Shown here in pieces: positions 18,051 through 27,058 of a stretch of 64,000 nucleotides of DNA. A program made the position numbers and the translations under genes. Location: assembly GCF_001552595.1 (NCBI RefSeq), contig NZ_BCRM01000026.1:21911-85910 (forward strand), in the 5' to 3' direction. The notes beneath the pieces are model-generated. The model was not told the DNA's origin and made no database searches. It saw only the letters and a list, made by a program, of their open reading frames with translations. Position 1 is the first letter of the stretch. Every line of letters begins with the position of its first letter. The DNA comes from Rhodococcus erythropolis NBRC 15567. GTDB taxonomy: Bacteria > Actinomycetota > Actinomycetes > Mycobacteriales > Mycobacteriaceae.

Positions 18051-19741
18051 CGTGGACGGAGGGTCTAGGTCGGCTACCGGGGATCGCGACTGCCCGCGGG
18101 TACCGCCGCGAATGGCTGCGAACCGACATCACAGCCGGGCTCGTCTTGACGGCCCTGCTGATCCCGGCGGGGATGGGCTACGCCGAGGCCGCCGGATTGC
18201 CCGCGTACGCCGGTCTGTACGCAACCATCGTGCCGTTGCTCGCGTACGCGGTAGTCGGACCGTCGAAGATTCTTGTACTCGGGCCTGATTCGTCGCTGGC
18301 ACCGCTCATCGCCGCCGCAGTCATACCGCTGGCGGTGGTCGGCGATTCGGAGAACGCGCTTGCACTCGCCGGGGTTCTCGCCGTTCTTGTCGGGCTCATC
18401 CTGGTGATCGGCGGATTCCTGCGTCTGGGTTTCGTGACCGAACTCCTCTCGAAACCGATCCGCCTCGGCTACCTCAACGCCATCGCGCTCGTCGTCGTAA
18501 TCGGTCAGATTCCCAAGCTGCTCGGTTTCTCCGTCGACGCGTCCGGCCTCCTCGGTGAAATCGGTGAGATCGGAAAGGCTCTGGCCGGTGGAGATGTCGA
18601 TCCCCTCGCTGCCGTCATCGGCGTGGGTTCGCTCATTGTCATTGTGGTCTTCCGGCTCTGGGTACCTGTTGTACCCGGTGTGCTGGTCGCCGTCGTCGCG
18701 GCAATAGTCTTGTCCGCCGCCGCCGGTCTCACCGATGACATCGGCATGGTCGGCGCACTGCCGGAAGGACTTCCCCTCCCCTCTCTCGGTGGAGTCACCT
18801 GGCAGGACGTCGGGCACCTGATCGGACCGGCGGCAGGTATCGCGCTGATTGCCTTCGCCGACACCGGCGTTCTCTCGCGCACCTTCGCCGCCCGCCACGG
18901 CGAGGACGTGAACGGCAGTACCGAGATGAAGGCGATCGGTGTCGCGAACGTGGCCGGCGGACTGTTCGGCGGATTTCCGATATCGGCGAGCGGATCACGG
19001 ACGCCGGTAGCCGAACAGAGTGGGGCGCATACACAATTGGCCGGTGTCGTCGGAGCACTCGCCGTCCTGGTGTTTGTCCTCGTCGCTCCCGGACTGACGG
19101 CATATCTGCCCGATGCAACACTGGCCGCCGTCGTCATCGTCGCCGCGTGTGCACTGATCGACGTGGGCGGCATGGTCCGCATGTGGCGCATGAGCACCGT
19201 GGAATTCGGCCTCGCCGTCGCGGCGTTTCTGGGCGTTGCCCTGGTCGGGGTGCTTCAAGGCATCCTTGTTGCGATCGGACTCTCCTTCGTAGCGGTCATC
19301 GCGCAGGTATGGCAGCCACATCGAACCGAACTCGTCGAGACGGGCGAACCCGCGGGATTCCACGACGTCGAACGCCACCCGGACGGACATCGCATCCCCG
19401 GCCTCGTGTTGGTGAGATTTGACGCACCACTGTTTTTCGCGAACGGCGAGATCTTCGACGAGTACGTTCGCTCCGTCGTCGCCAAGGCACCCGACCCGGT
19501 CGAATGGGTGGTCATCGCCGCCGAGCCGATCACCGGGCTCGACACGACCGCCGTCGACGAACTCGTCGATCTGGATACATTTTTGGAGGGCAAAGGAATT
19601 CGATTGGCATTCGCGGAGATGAAAGGTCCGATCAAGGATCGACTCATCCGATTCGGGGTCGGCGACAGGTTCGATTCGACGCACTTCTACCCGACCATCG
19701 AAGCGGCCGTGAACGCATTCCGCACCCGAACCGGCGACTGA
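18047..19741 (+). CDS. SulP family inorganic anion transporter with STAS domain
   Basis: A 564-residue permease with about 12-14 TM helices (about residues 25-415) and a C-terminal cytoplasmic STAS domain (about 435-560; ISGxD-like segment EPITGLDTTAVDELVDL). The N-terminal SulP signature is visible in DITAGLVLTALLIPAGMGYAEAAGLPAYAGLYATIVPLLAYAVVG. Members carry sulfate, bicarbonate or dicarboxylates, by proton or sodium coupling. The start overlaps the ATPase stop (ATGA), which implies a shared operon and possible functional coupling. No sulfate-assimilation or carbonic-anhydrase gene is near, so the substrate is open. Confidence 0.93.
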   Translation: MTWTEGLGRLPGIATARGYRREWLRTDITAGLVLTALLIPAGMGYAEAAGLPAYAGLYATIVPLLAYAVVGPSKILVLGPDSSLAPLIAAAVIPLAVVGDSENALALAGVLAVLVGLILVIGGFLRLGFVTELLSKPIRLGYLNAIALVVVIGQIPKLLGFSVDASGLLGEIGEIGKALAGGDVDPLAAVIGVGSLIVIVVFRLWVPVVPGVLVAVVAAIVLSAAAGLTDDIGMVGALPEGLPLPSLGGVTWQDVGHLIGPAAGIALIAFADTGVLSRTFAARHGEDVNGSTEMKAIGVANVAGGLFGGFPISASGSRTPVAEQSGAHTQLAGVVGALAVLVFVLVAPGLTAYLPDATLAAVVIVAACALIDVGGMVRMWRMSTVEFGLAVAAFLGVALVGVLQGILVAIGLSFVAVIAQVWQPHRTELVETGEPAGFHDVERHPDGHRIPGLVLVRFDAPLFFANGEIFDEYVRSVVAKAPDPVEWVVIAAEPITGLDTTAVDELVDLDTFLEGKGIRLAFAEMKGPIKDRLIRFGVGDRFDSTHFYPTIEAAVNAFRTRTGD

Positions 19742-19788
19742 CAACGCCAGGCAATCGGGAGCCTAAGCTGCATTAGGTACCGTTTGGT

Positions 19789-20754
19789 ATGGGATTCACG
19801 ACGGACAACGTTCCGGCTCGCCGTATCGCTCAGGTCGCCGGGGTGGGTGGGATTGCCGTCGGTGTCATTGCGCTGATCTCGTTGTACTCCACCAAGCCGA
19901 TCAACCCGTTGATCGCCGTGGCCTCCTTTGTCCCGATGCTGCTTGCAGTCACACTCGCAGCGTCCCTGATATGCCTGGTTTTTCGCCGCTGGATCCTGCT
20001 GGCGATCTCGGTAGTACTGACAGCGGTGGGCGCGTCGGTGATCAGTCCACTGTATGTAGCAAACAGTTCCGAAATCGACGGGCCGTCTCTGCGTGTAATG
20101 CAAGCGAACCTTCTCTTCGGGCAGGCAGACCCCGTCAGTTTGACTGCGACGGTGCGTGAGAAGGCAGTCGATGTCCTGACGGTTCAGGAACTGACCACAT
20201 CACTCGAAGGCTCTCTGAGAGATCAAGGGCTCGAGCAACTGCTGCCGCATCACTACTTGGTACCGGACGAGGCCGGCGGGGGTGGCGCAGGTATTTACAG
20301 CCGTTATCCACTGACGGAAACTCGGGAATTGAACGGCTTCGGACCTACCAATCTTGTTGCCGAAGTGGGATTCTCAACCCCGTTCACCCTTCTGGCGGTT
20401 CACCCCGGACCGGCGTACGTGACCCCGCCCGACGTGTGGACTGCCGAGCTGAGCACTTTGCGAAACGCGCTCGACGCTGCTGCCGCCGAGGGAACCGTCG
20501 TCGTCAGTGGCGATTTCAACACGACCTTCACGCACAAGCAATTCCGTGACCTTCTCGACGTCGGCTACTCCGATACCGCAGACCAATTGGGAGTCGGCAT
20601 CGTTCGCACCTACCCGGCGGACAAAAAATTTCCCGCGATCGTCGGCATCGACCATGTACTTCTGCGGGGTGCACAGGCGAAGTCTCTCGAGCGCATCGAG
20701 ATCGAAGGTTCCGATCACTACGGCTTGATCGTCGACGTGGCGATCCCCCAGTAA
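19789..20754 (+). CDS. Membrane-anchored endonuclease/exonuclease/phosphatase family protein
   Basis: A 321-residue protein with three N-terminal TM helices (about residues 15-90) followed by an extracytoplasmic EEP domain. LRVMQANLLFG, VLTVQELT, VVSGDFNTTF, IDHVLLRG and SDHYGLIVDV are the metal-dependent catalytic blocks, with Glu, Asp-Phe-Asn, Asp-His and the final Asp-His in place. Such proteins hydrolyse phosphodiesters (nucleic acid, sphingomyelin-like or lipid headgroups) at the cell surface. It is alone after the SulP gene and convergent with the AsnC-type regulator. The substrate is unknown. Confidence 0.88.
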   Translation: MGFTTDNVPARRIAQVAGVGGIAVGVIALISLYSTKPINPLIAVASFVPMLLAVTLAASLICLVFRRWILLAISVVLTAVGASVISPLYVANSSEIDGPSLRVMQANLLFGQADPVSLTATVREKAVDVLTVQELTTSLEGSLRDQGLEQLLPHHYLVPDEAGGGGAGIYSRYPLTETRELNGFGPTNLVAEVGFSTPFTLLAVHPGPAYVTPPDVWTAELSTLRNALDAAAAEGTVVVSGDFNTTFTHKQFRDLLDVGYSDTADQLGVGIVRTYPADKKFPAIVGIDHVLLRGAQAKSLERIEIEGSDHYGLIVDVAIPQ

Positions 20755-20790
20755 CCGGAGAGCACCCGATCCGCGCGAACGCGTTACGGA

Positions 20791-21795
20791 TCACCCGTGC
20801 TTCGGCATGCTTCGACCCGACACATCGATTGTTCGATGTAGATGATGCGGCGTACGCAGGACGATCGACCGGTCCACCACGGATACGCCCGGAAACTGCT
20901 CGGCGAGATAACCTTCCAAACGCTGCACGTCGTCGATCGAGCGCAGCCACACCGCCAATGCGATGTCGTAGCTGCCGATCGTCGAAGCAACAAGCCTCGC
21001 CTCACGCAGGAGGGAAAGGCGCTGAGCAATGGCTTCCTTTCGCCCCTCGAGACGTAAGAAATACCAGGCGTAGACCGGCCAGCCGGAGTAGGGCCGAGCA
21101 ATCTCCGTGCGGACGACCAGGCGCTCCGTCGACAGCTCGTGAGAAAGGAGCGCCCCGGCGCGAGCCGGCGTGACGCCGAGGGCTGCAGCGAGAGCCGAGA
21201 CGGTAATTCGTGGTTCGCGAGAAAGGATGTCGAACAGCTTCGACTGTTCCTCTTCGCTGGCGCGTACCCCACGACTCTTCGCCGCCGGGGCCGACTCGAG
21301 CGCGGCAATTTCTTCCGCATCGAGAGCACGTAGACGCCAGTTTCGTGCGTCGGAATTCGCCGAGGACACGATCTGAGTTCGCATCGCAGTGACCATGGGC
21401 AGCGATCGTGTTCGTTCCAAGACATACCTGGACAATTGATCGAGGTCAGTGCAGGTGAGCGTGACGAGTAGATCCCGATTGCCGGTTGTGAGATCGACTG
21501 TGAGAACTTCGGGATCGTGCGCGATCTGTTCGGCCACGCTCAAGGTCTGTGCCGGTGCGCATTCGATCTCGAGCAGTGCGGTCGCCGACACGATGGGACC
21601 CCCACGGTACGCAGCGATCCACGCTATCCCTTGCGAGTGCAGACGCTCCCAACGCCTGGTCAGGGTGACCGGGTCGGAACCGATCGCGCGTGAAAGCTCG
21701 GACCACGAGGCTCGCGGCCTGATCTGCAGTGCGTTCAACAGTCGAAGATCTTCGTCCTTGAGCACCTGATCCTGCACCGAGGACCTCACTTTCAA
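20791..21795 (-). CDS. Lrp/AsnC family regulator, tandem (double-length)
   Basis: A 334-residue protein, about twice the normal Lrp/AsnC length. The N-terminal unit has a helix-turn-helix (LLNALQIRPRASWSELSRAIGSDPVTLTRRWERL) and a RAM-like alpha/beta domain. A second, weaker helix-turn-helix (KLFDILSREPRITVSALAAALGVTPARAGALL) and a second RAM domain follow (YAWYFLRLEGRK...GSYDIALAVWL). Such tandem forms are common in actinobacteria. It is divergent from the DUF3100-M20-serine dehydratase genes, with a 22-bp inverted repeat between. It is therefore the likely regulator, responding to serine or the imported compound; the effector is inferred. Confidence 0.88.
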   Translation of the reverse strand: MKVRSSVQDQVLKDEDLRLLNALQIRPRASWSELSRAIGSDPVTLTRRWERLHSQGIAWIAAYRGGPIVSATALLEIECAPAQTLSVAEQIAHDPEVLTVDLTTGNRDLLVTLTCTDLDQLSRYVLERTRSLPMVTAMRTQIVSSANSDARNWRLRALDAEEIAALESAPAAKSRGVRASEEEQSKLFDILSREPRITVSALAAALGVTPARAGALLSHELSTERLVVRTEIARPYSGWPVYAWYFLRLEGRKEAIAQRLSLLREARLVASTIGSYDIALAVWLRSIDDVQRLEGYLAEQFPGVSVVDRSIVLRTPHHLHRTIDVSGRSMPKHG

Positions 21796-21814
21796 AAGAA
21801 TGCTGCACCGAAAC

Positions 21815-21836
21815 AGGATCGAAACGCATCGATCCT
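21815..21836. promoter_or_regulatory. Inverted-repeat operator candidate for the AsnC-type regulator
   Basis: AGGATCG (21815-21821) and CGATCCT (21830-21836) form a perfect 7-bp inverted repeat with an 8-nt spacer. It sits 20 bp upstream of the regulator start and about 90 bp upstream of the DUF3100 start. Position and symmetry fit a dimeric Lrp-type operator controlling both directions. Confidence 0.5.
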
Positions 21837-21925
21837 AACTTCATCACATCAATAGTCCACCAAATCCTGAACCTCGAGAACGCTTGCTTCTTGCGTTCGT
21901 TCGCCCCCTCGAGAAAGACACCGAC

Positions 21926-23269
21926 ATGACCGAAGCATTCCCTGTCTCGCATGACGATTCTCCGGTCAGCGATCAAACCGCGACGCAAAAGGTCGTTTTC
22001 GCCTTGAGGTCGCCACGCCTGTGGATCGTGGCGATTCTGCTCCTCGCGCTTGCGGCAGGTGCCCAACTGATCGGCCCCGCAGTGATTCCTGTCGGCGCTG
22101 CCGCCATCACGATCTTGCCCATGGTGTGGGGACTGATTGCCGGCGGTGTCGTCTCGAGTCAGAAGTGGAAACCTCTCGGCCTCGATCTTCAGGCCGCAGC
22201 CTCGGCAATCATGGGGCTGGCTGTTCTCTTGCTTTGCGCGAGACTGTCTTTCACCATCGGCCCGAACATCCAACTGTTGTTCGAGGCGGGCCCCGCCCTG
22301 CTACTGCAGGAACTGGGGCACTTGTTCGGCACTATCGCTCTCGCACTCCCGCTGGCGGTACTCCTTCGGATGGGACCGGCCACCGTCGGAGCCACCTTCT
22401 CCATCGACCGCGAGGGGTCCTTCGCGATGGTCAGTGAACGCTACGGTCCCGATTCCGACCACTACCGTGGTGTCCTGTCGATGTACGTCTTCGGCACTCT
22501 GTTCGGTGCCGTGCTGATCAGCCTGATTGCGTCGCTGGCTACATCCTTCAACATCTTCGACCCCCTTGCATTGGCGATGGGTGCTGGGGTCGGATCCGGC
22601 TCGATGATGGCTGCCGCTGCCGCCAGCGTCGTTTCGGCGCACCCCGAGATGGCCGACCAGGTACTCGCCGTAGCGGCAACATCCAACATCATCACCGGCC
22701 TCCTCGGCGTGTATGTCGGCATGTATGTCGCACTCCCCCTTGCCGATCGAATCTACGGCGCACTCACCAAGCGCTCGAAGACGACCAGCGAACGGAAAGC
22801 CGACACGGCCCCACGAGCGGTTGCGCCGAGCGTCACCGTGCCGCTGACCACCATCGTTCCGATTCTGTTCGTCGGTGGGGTCATCGTCTCCTCGATCGCA
22901 GCGGGTGGCGTATCTCGATCGATCATCGTCGGTTACCTGATCCTCACCGGATTGTTGCTCCTGGGCGTCGGCGTGGCCCGCCTGACGCGCGGCAAGATCG
23001 CGGCGATGATCGCAATCATCACCATCGGCGCCTTGGCGACAACACCGTGGTCCCCCATCGGTGATTTCGTCTCGAGCACCGTCGGGACTGTCGACTTTCT
23101 CTCGATCTGCACCCTCACCTTGACTGTCGCAGGTCTCAGCCTCGGCAAGGACCTTCCCTTGCTCAAGACGATCGGCTGGAAGATCGTGCCCGTCGGAATC
23201 GTCGCGATCCTCGCCTCTTACCTACTTTCCGTGGTCGTCGCGGAGTTCGCGCTGGGCCTCTGGCACTAG
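21926..23269 (+). CDS. DUF3100 multi-spanning membrane protein, probable transporter
   Basis: A 447-residue polytopic protein of the DUF3100 family with roughly 10-12 hydrophobic segments. A conserved-looking core is LLLQELGHLFGTIALALPLAVLLRMGPATVGATFSIDREGSFAMVSERYGPDS, then YVFGTLFGAVLISLIASL. There is a cytoplasmic loop of about 30 residues (TKRSKTTSERKADTAPRA) near residue 290. No ATP-binding motif is present. Its position before an M20 amidohydrolase suggests a substrate carrier, analogous to AbgT with AbgAB. The ATG at 21926 was chosen where family-like sequence begins; the upstream ATG adds an unlikely basic segment. Confidence 0.8.
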   Translation: MTEAFPVSHDDSPVSDQTATQKVVFALRSPRLWIVAILLLALAAGAQLIGPAVIPVGAAAITILPMVWGLIAGGVVSSQKWKPLGLDLQAAASAIMGLAVLLLCARLSFTIGPNIQLLFEAGPALLLQELGHLFGTIALALPLAVLLRMGPATVGATFSIDREGSFAMVSERYGPDSDHYRGVLSMYVFGTLFGAVLISLIASLATSFNIFDPLALAMGAGVGSGSMMAAAAASVVSAHPEMADQVLAVAATSNIITGLLGVYVGMYVALPLADRIYGALTKRSKTTSERKADTAPRAVAPSVTVPLTTIVPILFVGGVIVSSIAAGGVSRSIIVGYLILTGLLLLGVGVARLTRGKIAAMIAIITIGALATTPWSPIGDFVSSTVGTVDFLSICTLTLTVAGLSLGKDLPLLKTIGWKIVPVGIVAILASYLLSVVVAEFALGLWH

Positions 23270-23353
23270 AACTGCACCCGAAGACGCTGAGAACCGAAGA
23301 CACCGCGATCCGAAGACACAGAGAACCAAAGATGTTGAAAGGAAGCAATACCC

Positions 23354-24568
23354 ATGTCCATCGCTGACACCCTCACCCACACAGACTCGGTTTCGAGCAC
23401 GATCGAGAAGTGGGCATCACGCCTCATCGATGTCAGCCACACGATCCATGCTCACCCAGAGCTGGCATTCGAAGAGCATCGGGCGTCCGCCCTCTTGGCG
23501 GACGCCGCACAGGAAGCCGGCTTCACTGTTACTCGCGCCGCCTACGGCCTCGAGACGGCATTCGAAGCTGTGCGAGGCTCCGGCCCCTTCCGCGTCGTAG
23601 TCTGCGCCGAGTACGACGCCCTTCCCGACATCGGTCATGCGTGTGGACACAATGTCATCGCCGCTGCCGGACTGGGAGCAGCGATCGCGCTCGGAGAGGT
23701 CGCGGAGGAACACGGCCTGACTGTCGTCCTTCTCGGTACGCCGGCCGAAGAACATGGCGGCGGGAAAGTCTTGCTGCTCGAACGTGGCGCATGGGAGGGC
23801 GCGGCGATGTCGATCATGGTCCACGGCGCTGCAGGTGAAGACGTCAGTTGCACCGTCACCGGAACGCAGGCAGTCGACCGGTTCGACGTGACCTACACCG
23901 GACGAGCCGCACACGCGGCCGCTGCGCCACACAAGGGCATCAACGCAGGTGACGCCGCCACGATCGCCTTGGTCGCCATCGGACTTCTCCGTCAACAACT
24001 TCCGTCCGACGTCAGGCTCAACGCCTACGTCGAGCACGGCGGCGAAGCAACAAACATCATTCCGGCCTCGACGTTGGTGCGAGCGGAAGTTCGGGCCGCA
24101 GAACTCGACGTGCTGTTGGACGCCAAGCGTCGCATGCTCGCCTGCTTCGAGGGCGCAGCTGTGGCCAGCGACTGCTCCTGGTCGACCGAACGCGCCGAAC
24201 CGCGCTACGAGGAGCTTGTTCAACATCGCGTGCTGGCGACGATCTGGGACGAGGAGATCGCGAGCCTGGGCCGCACCGCGGCCGCCAGAACTCCCCTGAC
24301 CGGCGGCTCGACGGACATGGGCAACGTGTCGAAGGTGGTCCCCTCGATCCACCCGATGATCGCGTTGCGCGGCGTCACCGGAGTTCCTCACACTATCGAG
24401 TTTGCCGCTGATGCCCGCTCCGCAGCGGGCGACGAAGCTGTTCTGCACGGAGCAATCGCAATGGCGCGCACAGTGATCCGAGCCGCCACCGGGGACTCGC
24501 GCTCCAACCTCCTGACGATTGCGGCCCAGCGCGAGTCAGGAGCGACCACCGTCACGAGCGCCGAATGA
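23354..24568 (+). CDS. M20 family amidohydrolase (AbgB-like, M20D)
   Basis: A 404-residue metal-dependent amidohydrolase. Metal-site and catalytic elements are in HAHPELAFEEHRAS (N-terminal), DALPDIGHACGHNVI (Cys-Gly-His), and LLGTPAEEHGGGK (catalytic Glu pair), with a late His in SIHPMIAL. The lid/dimerisation domain runs about residues 180-300. The M20D group removes acyl or aryl groups from amino acids (p-aminobenzoyl-glutamate, indole-acetyl amino acids, N-acyl amino acids). ATG start after AAAGGAAG. The next gene, L-serine dehydratase, overlaps it by 4 bp, so the released product may be serine. Confidence 0.88.
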   Translation: MSIADTLTHTDSVSSTIEKWASRLIDVSHTIHAHPELAFEEHRASALLADAAQEAGFTVTRAAYGLETAFEAVRGSGPFRVVVCAEYDALPDIGHACGHNVIAAAGLGAAIALGEVAEEHGLTVVLLGTPAEEHGGGKVLLLERGAWEGAAMSIMVHGAAGEDVSCTVTGTQAVDRFDVTYTGRAAHAAAAPHKGINAGDAATIALVAIGLLRQQLPSDVRLNAYVEHGGEATNIIPASTLVRAEVRAAELDVLLDAKRRMLACFEGAAVASDCSWSTERAEPRYEELVQHRVLATIWDEEIASLGRTAAARTPLTGGSTDMGNVSKVVPSIHPMIALRGVTGVPHTIEFAADARSAAGDEAVLHGAIAMARTVIRAATGDSRSNLLTIAAQRESGATTVTSAE

Positions 24569-25923
24569 GCACCACCGGCGTCTACGTTTCCGCTCTCGAA
24601 TTCTTCTCCATCGGCATCGGACCCTCCAGTTCACACACGGTCGGTCCGATGCGCGCCGCCCACACTTTCGGCGGCGAGCTCTCCGCCGCCGGCTTGACCG
24701 CGTCGGTCGACCGAATTCGCTGCAACCTGCACGGCTCTCTCGCCGCCACCGGAATAGGTCACTGCACTCCCGACGCGGTGATTGCGGGACTTCGTGGGTT
24801 GGATCCTGAAACGTGCGAGCCGACCGACGTTCACGGGCGATGGGCCGAACTGTCGGACGGCGGATCGGTGATGCTCGTCGGCGGTTCACTCGGACATGTT
24901 GTGTTCACTCACGAGGACATGGTGTTCGAGCCGCTCGTTCGCCGTCACGGGCACCCCAACTCGATGACACTGACGGCCTTCAACGGTCGCGAAATCGTCT
25001 GTACGAGTACATATCTGTCGATCGGTGGCGGATTCGTCCTGCACGCCGGAACGGAGACGCAAGCAAGCGCGCATTCGATCAACTCACGCTATCGAACCGC
25101 GAAAGAGCTACTGGCGGAATGCGACTCCGGAACTATCGCCGAACTGGCACTGTCGGACGAAATCGCGATGCATGGCCAGGATCGGGCATTCACCGGCATC
25201 GACGCGATCTGGTCCGCGATGCGCGCATGCATCGAACGCGGTACCCAGACCGAAGGTGTATTGCCCGGGCGTCTCGGAGTTCGCCGACGAGCACGGTCTG
25301 CGAACACTCAACTGGAACAACGTAACTGCGACCCCTCCTCACGCGAGTGGCTGACCGTCTACGCCATGGCGGTCAACGAAGAAAATGCAGCAGGTGGCCG
25401 CGTGGTAACGGCTCCGACGAACGGCGCTGCGGGCATCGTGCCGGCGGTGCTCTATCACCACATACGCGCTACGGGCGCCGGCGCTCACGACGTTCGAACC
25501 TTTCTCCTCACCGCTGCCGCAATCGGATCGATCATCAAGGCGAATGCCTCGATCTCGGGTGCGGAGGCGGGGTGCCAGGGTGAAGTCGGAGCTGCCTGCG
25601 CGATGGCGGCAGCCGGCTTGTGCGCTGTCATGGGCGGATCACCACGACAAATCGAGAATGCAGCTGAGATTGCCATGGAACACCATCTGGGGCTGACCTG
25701 CGATCCGGTTGGTGGCCTGGTCCAAATCCCCTGCATCGAACGAAATGCCGTAGCCGCCTCGACTGCAGTCACCGCAGCTCAGCTCGCATACCTGGGTGAT
25801 GGGACGCATGTGGTGAGCCTCGATACCGTCATCGAAACCATGCGCCAAACCGGAAACGACATGTCCGTGCGTTACAAGGAAACCAGTGAAGGCGGACTCG
25901 CCGTCAATGTCGTCGAGTGCTGA
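24565..25923 (+). CDS. sdaA: L-serine ammonia-lyase, single-chain iron-sulfur type
   Basis: A 452-residue enzyme converting L-serine to pyruvate and ammonia with a [4Fe-4S] cluster. [16 protein letters not shown] marks the N-terminal beta domain, and [26 protein letters not shown] the alpha domain. The three cluster cysteines are Cys337 (GCQGEVG), Cys379 (LTCDPVGG) and Cys390 (IPCIER). It is full length for the family. ATGA overlap with the M20 amidohydrolase shows translational coupling. This supports a pathway in which an N-acylated or otherwise masked serine is imported, hydrolysed and deaminated. Confidence 0.95.
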   Translation: MSTTGVYVSALEFFSIGIGPSSSHTVGPMRAAHTFGGELSAAGLTASVDRIRCNLHGSLAATGIGHCTPDAVIAGLRGLDPETCEPTDVHGRWAELSDGGSVMLVGGSLGHVVFTHEDMVFEPLVRRHGHPNSMTLTAFNGREIVCTSTYLSIGGGFVLHAGTETQASAHSINSRYRTAKELLAECDSGTIAELALSDEIAMHGQDRAFTGIDAIWSAMRACIERGTQTEGVLPGRLGVRRRARSANTQLEQRNCDPSSREWLTVYAMAVNEENAAGGRVVTAPTNGAAGIVPAVLYHHIRATGAGAHDVRTFLLTAAAIGSIIKANASISGAEAGCQGEVGAACAMAAAGLCAVMGGSPRQIENAAEIAMEHHLGLTCDPVGGLVQIPCIERNAVAASTAVTAAQLAYLGDGTHVVSLDTVIETMRQTGNDMSVRYKETSEGGLAVNVVEC

Positions 25924-26047
25924 GGGATGTCGACGGCAGCGGCGACGGCGGGCGGACGCCATCACCGGAAATATCATCCTCTCGAACGATGAAGTCCGGT
26001 GTACCGATTTCTACACTCGTTGACATGACTTTGTGGACGGTGACCAG

Positions 26048-26932
26048 ATGATCGCTCATCACGCTGGAGGAATCCCACTGCACCACTCTCCACTGCGCTC
26101 GACGCAGTCCTCCGGTCGCAAGATCGCCACGTTGATCGCGTTGGTCGCCGGTTTCTCCGCTGCCTTCGTTCTCGCCCCGGGCATGCTGACGAGTAGGCCG
26201 GGCGATGGGTACGCAGGCGAGGGGGAACTCGTCGAGACGGTCCGCGCCGCGTTCGTCGAATACTGGAGTTCCGGTGTCCAAGCCTTCTCTCCGAGCTTGG
26301 AGTCCGCTGTCGACTACTGGCTGCGTTACCACGTGGCCAAGGCTGTGATCGCGGTAATCCTGCTGACGGTTCTGCTCGCACTCGGCCGCATGGTCAAGGC
26401 GTCGTTCGTGAACGCCGGCTCTCTGACGGTTGTAAAGAAACTCGCATTCGTCTCGGCGGGAGGCCTGGTCACGCTCCTCGCGCTGTTCTCTTCGGTACTC
26501 GTGATGGCAAATGTCCAAGGTGTTGTCGCACCCTTCTCCTCGCTGATCTCGATGTTGCCCGTGGCCCAGACGGATGGGGCACTCTCCGAAACTGTCGGGC
26601 AGGTCCGACAACAGCTCGCTCAGTCGACGGCCACCGGAAATCAGCAAAGTCCCGCCGTCGAACTGATGATCAGCGACTTCGCGCGGTATCACTTGGCCAT
26701 GGCGGTGATCGCGCTGATCGCGGCAGCAATATCACTGGCCGTGACTGTGGTCGTGTGGGCACGCTTCGCGAGAACGGCACGATCCGACAGGCGGACGAGA
26801 TTCATGTCGGGGTCGATAGGCCTTCTCACTGCACTGTTCACGCTGGGATTGATCGTTGTCGGCGTAGCAAATATGGGCACCGCGGCAGACCCCGCACCGG
26901 CGCTGGCGGCGTTCTTCGACGGCGGGCTCTGA
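26048..26932 (+). CDS. Hypothetical multi-pass membrane protein
   Basis: A protein of about 294 residues with five or six hydrophobic segments (near residues 25-45, 95-117, 130-155, 215-240 and 258-278). A soluble segment (VEYWSSGVQAFSPSLESAVDYWLRYH) lies outside the membrane, and another loop (QTDGALSETVGQVRQQLAQ) between helices 3 and 4. I do not recognise a family. Two starts are possible (GTG 26033, ATG 26048), neither with a clear ribosome-binding site. A 13-bp hairpin follows the stop. It seems to be transcribed alone. Confidence 0.65.
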   Translation: MIAHHAGGIPLHHSPLRSTQSSGRKIATLIALVAGFSAAFVLAPGMLTSRPGDGYAGEGELVETVRAAFVEYWSSGVQAFSPSLESAVDYWLRYHVAKAVIAVILLTVLLALGRMVKASFVNAGSLTVVKKLAFVSAGGLVTLLALFSSVLVMANVQGVVAPFSSLISMLPVAQTDGALSETVGQVRQQLAQSTATGNQQSPAVELMISDFARYHLAMAVIALIAAAISLAVTVVVWARFARTARSDRRTRFMSGSIGLLTALFTLGLIVVGVANMGTAADPAPALAAFFDGGL

Positions 26933-26963
26933 CCCAAGTCAAGGGTTCAGGCCAGGGTTCCGT

Positions 26964-27000
26964 AGTCCCCCGGTACCGGTTGAGGAGGTACCTGGGGACT
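26964..27000 (+). terminator. Hairpin terminator after membrane-protein gene
   Basis: The left arm (26964-26976) and right arm (26988-27000) pair over 13 positions with one mismatch, around an 11-nt loop. There is no T-run, which is common in high-GC actinobacteria. It separates the membrane protein from the serine-hydrolase gene. Confidence 0.55.
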
Positions 27001-27058
27001 GCGTCTGCCGTACCCGGGGTCGATGTGTGAGTGCCCTCGGACAGGCAGAGTTCGACTC

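Noticed and set aside
25904..26692. A 262-codon minus frame opposite the hypothetical membrane protein
   Set aside because: The plus-strand frame has proper hydrophobic helices and a terminator after it; the minus frame is a charge-rich shadow.
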